Positions 60,539 through 64,000 of a stretch of 64,000 bases of DNA are shown here, piece after piece (within the stretch, counting starts at the first letter, position 1; each line of letters opens with the position of its first letter). The stretch covers positions 1-64,000 of the forward strand of contig CAJUMS010000004.1 in the NCBI GenBank assembly GCA_910587465.1. Direction: 5' to 3'. Below the pieces are notes generated by a model, which was given only the letters and a program-made list of their open reading frames with translations, was not told the origin of the DNA and ran no database searches. Origin of the DNA: an uncultured Oscillospiraceae bacterium (GTDB taxonomy: Bacteria; Bacillota; Clostridia; Oscillospirales; Ruminococcaceae). A program made the position numbers and the translations under genes.

Positions 60539-60889
60539 ATGAAAAAAAGATTGATATCGGCGGCAATTTTCGCCGCGGTTCTCGGCGCGGAAATTCTTAT
60601 CGCGCTTTTTGTTCACGACAGCTTTGTGCGTCCTTATGTCGGCGACGTACTGGCGGTAGTCTGCGTGTACTTTTTGTTGAGGATAATTACTGTGAAAACG
60701 CGTTACCTGTCTATTCCCGTAACGCTTTTCGCGTTTTGTGTGGAGCTTGTGCAGATAACGAATCTGTCCGAGATACTCCCGAAGCCGCTTGACATAATAG
60801 TCGGCGGTACGTTCGATTTTGCCGACCTGCTCTGTTATCTGATCGGCGGCGCGGTGTGCTTTGTAATCGATAAAAAATTTTTTGAATGA
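60539..60889 (+). CDS. DUF2809 family membrane protein
   Basis: 116 residues from the ATG at 60539 (SD GAGGTGA; a GTG 6 nt earlier is inside it). Four hydrophobic helices. The motif VGDVLAVVCVYFLLRI and FDFADLLCYLIGGAVCFVID are characteristic of DUF2809, a small membrane family of unknown function, sometimes related to VanZ-like proteins. Probably cotranscribed with the lipoprotein gene. Confidence 0.85.
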   Translation: MKKRLISAAIFAAVLGAEILIALFVHDSFVRPYVGDVLAVVCVYFLLRIITVKTRYLSIPVTLFAFCVELVQITNLSEILPKPLDIIVGGTFDFADLLCYLIGGAVCFVIDKKFFE

Positions 60890-60977
60890 CTTGCAATGTT
60901 TTTTCAAATTCCGTGTATATAGGGTGAGAGGGCAAGAAATTACCCGCTCGGCTGCGCAGTAAATAACGGAGGAATGT

Positions 60978-61511
60978 ATGCTCACCAAGGAACAGCGGCT
61001 CGCGGAGGCTCTGAAAAAGGGCGACACATCGGCGCTCGCGAAGGTAATTGACGGATATGCGGGCTGTGTCTGCACCGTGATACGGAATTTTTCGCGCGAG
61101 GCATTTACAGAGGAGGATATCGGCGAGCTTTGCGGCGGCGTGTTCTTCGGGCTCTGGGAGCACCGCGGGGGAATCGATGCGGAGTTCGAGAAAAAAGACG
61201 TTACTTTCACCTTTGAAGCGACCGGAGATACCATAGACGCGCATGAGACGGGAATGATTATAAAATATGAGCTTCCCGAGGAGATCGTGATCAGCGACAT
61301 CCGAGATGTCACATATACCGAGAAAAATGTCTGTGCCGCCGATGATGGACGTATTCTTTTAAGTTACGGTGGATTTTGGGACGAGAATATTGAAATGCTG
61401 CCCGGTTTGCCATTCTCAACATGCATCAAAAACAGTCGGCTTTTTAATATGACGACAGTAGAGATCGAATACAATCTGTCCGCAGCATATTCCACAAAAA
61501 TAACCGAATAA
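60978..61511 (+). CDS. Truncated ECF sigma-factor region 2 joined to an unrelated C-terminal tail
   Basis: 177 residues, SD CGGAGG. Residues 1-65 read like sigma-70 region 2 (AEALKKGDTSALAKVIDGYAGCVCTVIRNF, EEDIGELCGGVFFGLWEHRGGI). Where regions 2.4 and 4 should follow, the sequence switches after GIDAEFEKK to a strand-rich tail (VTFTFEATGDTIDAHETGMIIKYELPEEIVISDIRDVTY) that looks like the extracytoplasmic end of another protein. No promoter-recognition helix or membrane segment remains, so it probably does not work as a sigma factor. A deletion joining a sigma gene to the end of a neighbouring gene would explain it. It may be expressed. Confidence 0.6.
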   Translation: MLTKEQRLAEALKKGDTSALAKVIDGYAGCVCTVIRNFSREAFTEEDIGELCGGVFFGLWEHRGGIDAEFEKKDVTFTFEATGDTIDAHETGMIIKYELPEEIVISDIRDVTYTEKNVCAADDGRILLSYGGFWDENIEMLPGLPFSTCIKNSRLFNMTTVEIEYNLSAAYSTKITE

Positions 61512-61516
61512 ACCAA

Positions 61517-61548
61517 ACTCCCCCGAGCTAATTCGGGGGAGAGTTTTT
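61517..61548 (+). terminator. Terminator after the sigma-factor chimera
   Basis: CTCCCCCGA (61518-61526) pairs with TCGGGGGAG (61533-61541), 9 bp, with a 6-nt loop, followed by AG and TTTTT. It lies 6 nt after the stop, between convergent genes. Confidence 0.88.
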
Positions 61549-61551
61549 GTG

Positions 61552-62307
61552 TTATTCGATAGTTTGTGGTGTGCTGTTATCGGGCAGTGACGGGCTTGTG
61601 CCTACTGTATCGAGATACTCCATAACGCCGCTTAATATAGTGAACGCTACTTTTTGCTGATACTCCCAAGTGGACAAATTAGCCTCTTCCTCGGGATTGG
61701 AGAGAAACCCGCACTCTATCATCAGCGAGGGGTTTTTGTTGGATTTGAGCAGGAACAGTTCCTCGCCCGAAAGCTTGATCTCGCGGTCGTTGCCGGGTTG
61801 GAGCGCGGCGAAGCGGTTCTGCATTATCTGCGCCAGTGTGCGGTTGTTGGGGTTGTTATTGTTGTAGAACATTTGTCCGCCAAAGTACTGCGGGTCGGTG
61901 AAATTGTTCTGATGGATACATAGGAATATACTATCGGGATATGTCTGTATTATTTTCAGGCGATTGTCCATATCGTTGAGTTTCTGGTTGCGGATACCCG
62001 TTATTCCTGGGTCATATATTGAAATGTCCTCGTCGCGCGTCAGTACAACTTCAAAGCCCGAAAGCTCCAGCATATCGCGCAGAGTGAGCACTATTGACAG
62101 ATTGATATCCTTTTCGAGAACGCCTGTCACGCCTACCGCACCCGAGTCCAGTCCGCCGTGCCCCGCGTCGAGCACGATAACGGGTTTTTCGGAGACCTCC
62201 GCGGCGGTCGGCAGCGCTCTCTCGGTTATCCGTGCGCATACTGCCAGCAGTACAAAGCATCCTATCATTGAAAGCGTGAGCTTGAATGATCTCTTGTTTA
62301 TTTTCAT
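61552..62307 (-). CDS. cwlD: N-acetylmuramoyl-L-alanine amidase CwlD
   Basis: 251 residues from the ATG at 62307 (SD GGAGGTATC). A membrane anchor/signal segment (about 10-27), then Amidase_3: VIVLDAGHGGLDSGAVG (zinc His), a later IFLCIHQNNF with the second zinc His, and MIECGFLSNPEEE with the catalytic Glu. The size and layout are those of CwlD, which makes muramic-lactam in the spore cortex. It supports a spore-forming host. A Pro/Ser/Thr tail closes it. It is monocistronic. Confidence 0.9.
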   Translation of the reverse strand: MKINKRSFKLTLSMIGCFVLLAVCARITERALPTAAEVSEKPVIVLDAGHGGLDSGAVGVTGVLEKDINLSIVLTLRDMLELSGFEVVLTRDEDISIYDPGITGIRNQKLNDMDNRLKIIQTYPDSIFLCIHQNNFTDPQYFGGQMFYNNNNPNNRTLAQIMQNRFAALQPGNDREIKLSGEELFLLKSNKNPSLMIECGFLSNPEEEANLSTWEYQQKVAFTILSGVMEYLDTVGTSPSLPDNSTPQTIE

Positions 62308-62483
62308 TTTTGATACCTCCGTGTTGATTTGGAAATTTTGTACAGTATATGCTTTCGGACTGGCGTATAGAACAAGCATTCTGTACTTGTAAATATTTCT
62401 AAATGCGGCGGCGGCTTTTTGTTGATATTGCCGAAATACAAAAGTTTTTCCGTTTCACTGTCAATCTTTGTTGAATCAAGCAC

Positions 62484-62512
62484 TTGTATAAATTCGACAG
62501 ATATGGTACAAT
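62484..62512 (+). promoter_or_regulatory. Promoter of purB
   Basis: TTGTAT (62484-62489), 17 nt and TACAAT (62507-62512), about 40 nt before the ATG at 62552. No PurR box or guanine riboswitch was recognised in the leader. Confidence 0.6.
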
Positions 62513-62551
62513 GTACATTGAATAATTATCTTTTTAAGGAGAATAACTTTT

Positions 62552-63988
62552 ATGTCAAAAAATTATAATTCTTATGAAAGCCCTTTCTGCACACGGTACG
62601 CAAGCCCCGAAATGCAGTTTATCTTCTCGGCTGACAAGAAGTTCACGACTTGGAGAAGGCTCTGGGTGGCTCTTGCGAGAGCGGAAATGAAACTTGGCTT
62701 ACCCGTTACGCAGGAGCAGGTCAGCGAGCTTGAAGCGCATATCGACGATATTAACTACGACGTTGCCGAAAAGCGCGAAAAGGAAGTCCGTCACGACGTA
62801 ATGAGCCATGTTTACGCTTACGGTCAGCAATGTCCCAAGGCAGCGGGAATTATCCATCTCGGCGCTACATCGTGCTATGTCGGCGACAACACCGATATCA
62901 TTATCATGCGCGACGCGCTGCTGCTCGTGAAGAAAAAACTGCTGAACGTTATCGCGAACCTCGCGAAATTCGCGGAGGAATACAAGGCTATGCCATGTCT
63001 CGCATATACTCATTTGCAGCCCGCGCAGCCCACTACCGTAGGCAAGCGCGCAACGCTGTGGATGAACGAGCTGCTTATGGACTTGGAGGAGGTTGAGTAC
63101 CGTATCGACAACCTCAAGCTGCTTGGACAAAAAGGCACGACAGGCACGCAGGCTTCGTTCGTGGAGCTTTTCAAGGGCGACAGCTCGAAGATAAAGGAGC
63201 TTGAAAAGATGATCGCCGAGGAAATGGGGTTCTCGATGAGCGTTCCCGTAAGCGGACAGACATATTCGCGCAAGATAGACAGCCAGGTGTTGGCGACACT
63301 CTCGGGTATCGCGCAGAGTTGCTCGAAGTTCAGCAACGATCTGCGTCTGCTCCAGAATTTCGAGGAGATGGCAGAGCCGTTTGAGAAGAATCAGATCGGC
63401 TCGTCGGCTATGCCGTACAAGCGCAACCCAATGCGCAGCGAGCGTATCACGTCGCTGGCGCGTTATGTGATGATAGATTCGCTGAATCCCGCGTTCACGG
63501 CGGGAACGCAGTGGTTCGAGAGAACGCTCGACGACAGCGCGAACAAGCGCGTTTCCGTAGCCGAGGGATTCCTCGCGGTGGACGCTATCCTGAATATTAT
63601 GATGAACGTTACCGACGGTATAGTTGTGTTCCCCGAGATGATAAAGCGTCGTCTTATGGCAAAGCTGCCGTTTATGGCGACGGAGAATATAATGATGAGA
63701 GCGGTGGAGAACGGCGGAAACCGTCAGGAGCTTCACGAGGAGCTTCGTCGGCATTCTCACGCGGCAGCGGCTCTTGTAAGAGAGGGCGGCGAGAACGATC
63801 TGCCAGAGCGTATCGCAAATGATCCCGCGTTTAAGATCACCGAGGAGGAGATCAAGGCGCTGCTTATTCCCGAGAATTACGTCGGCAGAGCGCCCGAGCA
63901 GACAGAGGAATTTCTTGCGGAGTTTATCAAGCCGTTGCTGGAGCACAATAAGGAGCTGCTGGGCGAGAAAGCGGAGCTTAGCGTATAA
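62552..63988 (+). CDS. purB: Adenylosuccinate lyase
   Basis: 478 residues. Fumarase/ASL superfamily: substrate-binding HDVMSHVYAYGQ and HLGATSCYVGDN near residue 100, TGTQASFVELF, and the signature SSAMPYKRNPMRSE (about 289-302). It cleaves adenylosuccinate to AMP and SAICAR to AICAR in purine synthesis. The length (about 475) matches the long ASL form of some Firmicutes and eukaryotes rather than the 430-residue B. subtilis type. It has its own promoter; no other pur genes are visible in the window. The stop is 12 nt from the right edge. Confidence 0.95.
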   Translation: MSKNYNSYESPFCTRYASPEMQFIFSADKKFTTWRRLWVALARAEMKLGLPVTQEQVSELEAHIDDINYDVAEKREKEVRHDVMSHVYAYGQQCPKAAGIIHLGATSCYVGDNTDIIIMRDALLLVKKKLLNVIANLAKFAEEYKAMPCLAYTHLQPAQPTTVGKRATLWMNELLMDLEEVEYRIDNLKLLGQKGTTGTQASFVELFKGDSSKIKELEKMIAEEMGFSMSVPVSGQTYSRKIDSQVLATLSGIAQSCSKFSNDLRLLQNFEEMAEPFEKNQIGSSAMPYKRNPMRSERITSLARYVMIDSLNPAFTAGTQWFERTLDDSANKRVSVAEGFLAVDAILNIMMNVTDGIVVFPEMIKRRLMAKLPFMATENIMMRAVENGGNRQELHEELRRHSHAAAALVREGGENDLPERIANDPAFKITEEEIKALLIPENYVGRAPEQTEEFLAEFIKPLLEHNKELLGEKAELSV

Positions 63989-64000
63989 ATAACACTAAAA

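Noticed and set aside
62699..63946. A 415-codon minus-strand open frame opposite purB
   Set aside because: Shadow of a highly conserved gene; no domain or start signal.
1..64000. tRNA, rRNA, CRISPR array, prophage or plasmid origin
   Set aside because: Looked for by eye on both strands; no cloverleaf, regularly spaced direct-repeat array, integrase or replication gene was seen.

Overview
The window looks like chromosome from a Gram-positive, spore-forming member of the Clostridia, probably an Oscillospirales/Ruminococcaceae-type gut anaerobe. The reasons are the spore genes yqfC, yqfD and cwlD, lipoproteins with Gram-positive style lipoboxes, a V-type ATPase operon, a class III fructose-bisphosphatase, a giant BadF/BcrA-type activase protein, and canonical sigma-A promoters (TTGACA, 17 nt, TATAAT) with strong Shine-Dalgarno sequences. 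The taxon is inferred from gene content only; no rRNA or tRNA gene was seen.

Layout. 1-4500 (+): an amino-acid uptake cluster. The end of a GHKL ATPase of the anti-sigma-factor type is followed by a fused binding-protein/permease, an ABC ATPase with a C-terminal GHKL-like extension, and a dicarboxylate/amino-acid symporter with an N-terminal GHKL-like extension. 4647-5317: scars of an IS256-type transposase and a BspA-type leucine-rich-repeat gene. 5330-9225 (-): HAD phosphatase, MntP-type manganese exporter, two acetyltransferases (one AAC(6')-like), a small DUF2019-like protein and tgt. 9432-17149 (-): a fructose PTS locus in the order fruR-fruK-fruA-ptsH-ptsI-fbp, so uptake, general PTS proteins and a gluconeogenic phosphatase sit together. 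17410-19336 (-): a GntR/YtrA-regulated ABC exporter. 19695-24837 (+): a sugar-type ABC importer whose two lipoprotein genes are both interrupted. 24851-29223 (-): another IS256 scar, folA with a structured leader, pcrA and an SPFH protein. 29283-36198 (-): the 1428-residue activase, FapA and metA.

36546-38160 (+) holds a transglutaminase-like lipoprotein and a 41-residue membrane peptide. 38219-41929 (-) holds DUF1266, DUF1963 and flotillin genes. 42562-51409 (+) is a nine-gene V-type ATPase operon, divergent from flotillin. Both of these leaders contain a compact element of about 105 nt with several helices. The rest holds a MIF-type tautomerase, a flavin reductase, ung, a zinc-ribbon protein, yqfC-yqfD (-), a DUF2975/XRE/DUF4173 module, radA, small membrane proteins, a broken sigma-factor chimera, cwlD (-) and purB.

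Most interesting: the GHKL-like domains attached to two unrelated transporters at 1-4500; the paired structured leaders at 41953-42056 and 42436-42544; the folA leader; an A9 run splitting a solute-binding lipoprotein in a -1 sense; an HPr without its regulatory serine; and the truncated sigma-factor chimera. All domain calls come from reading the sequence; no database search was run.
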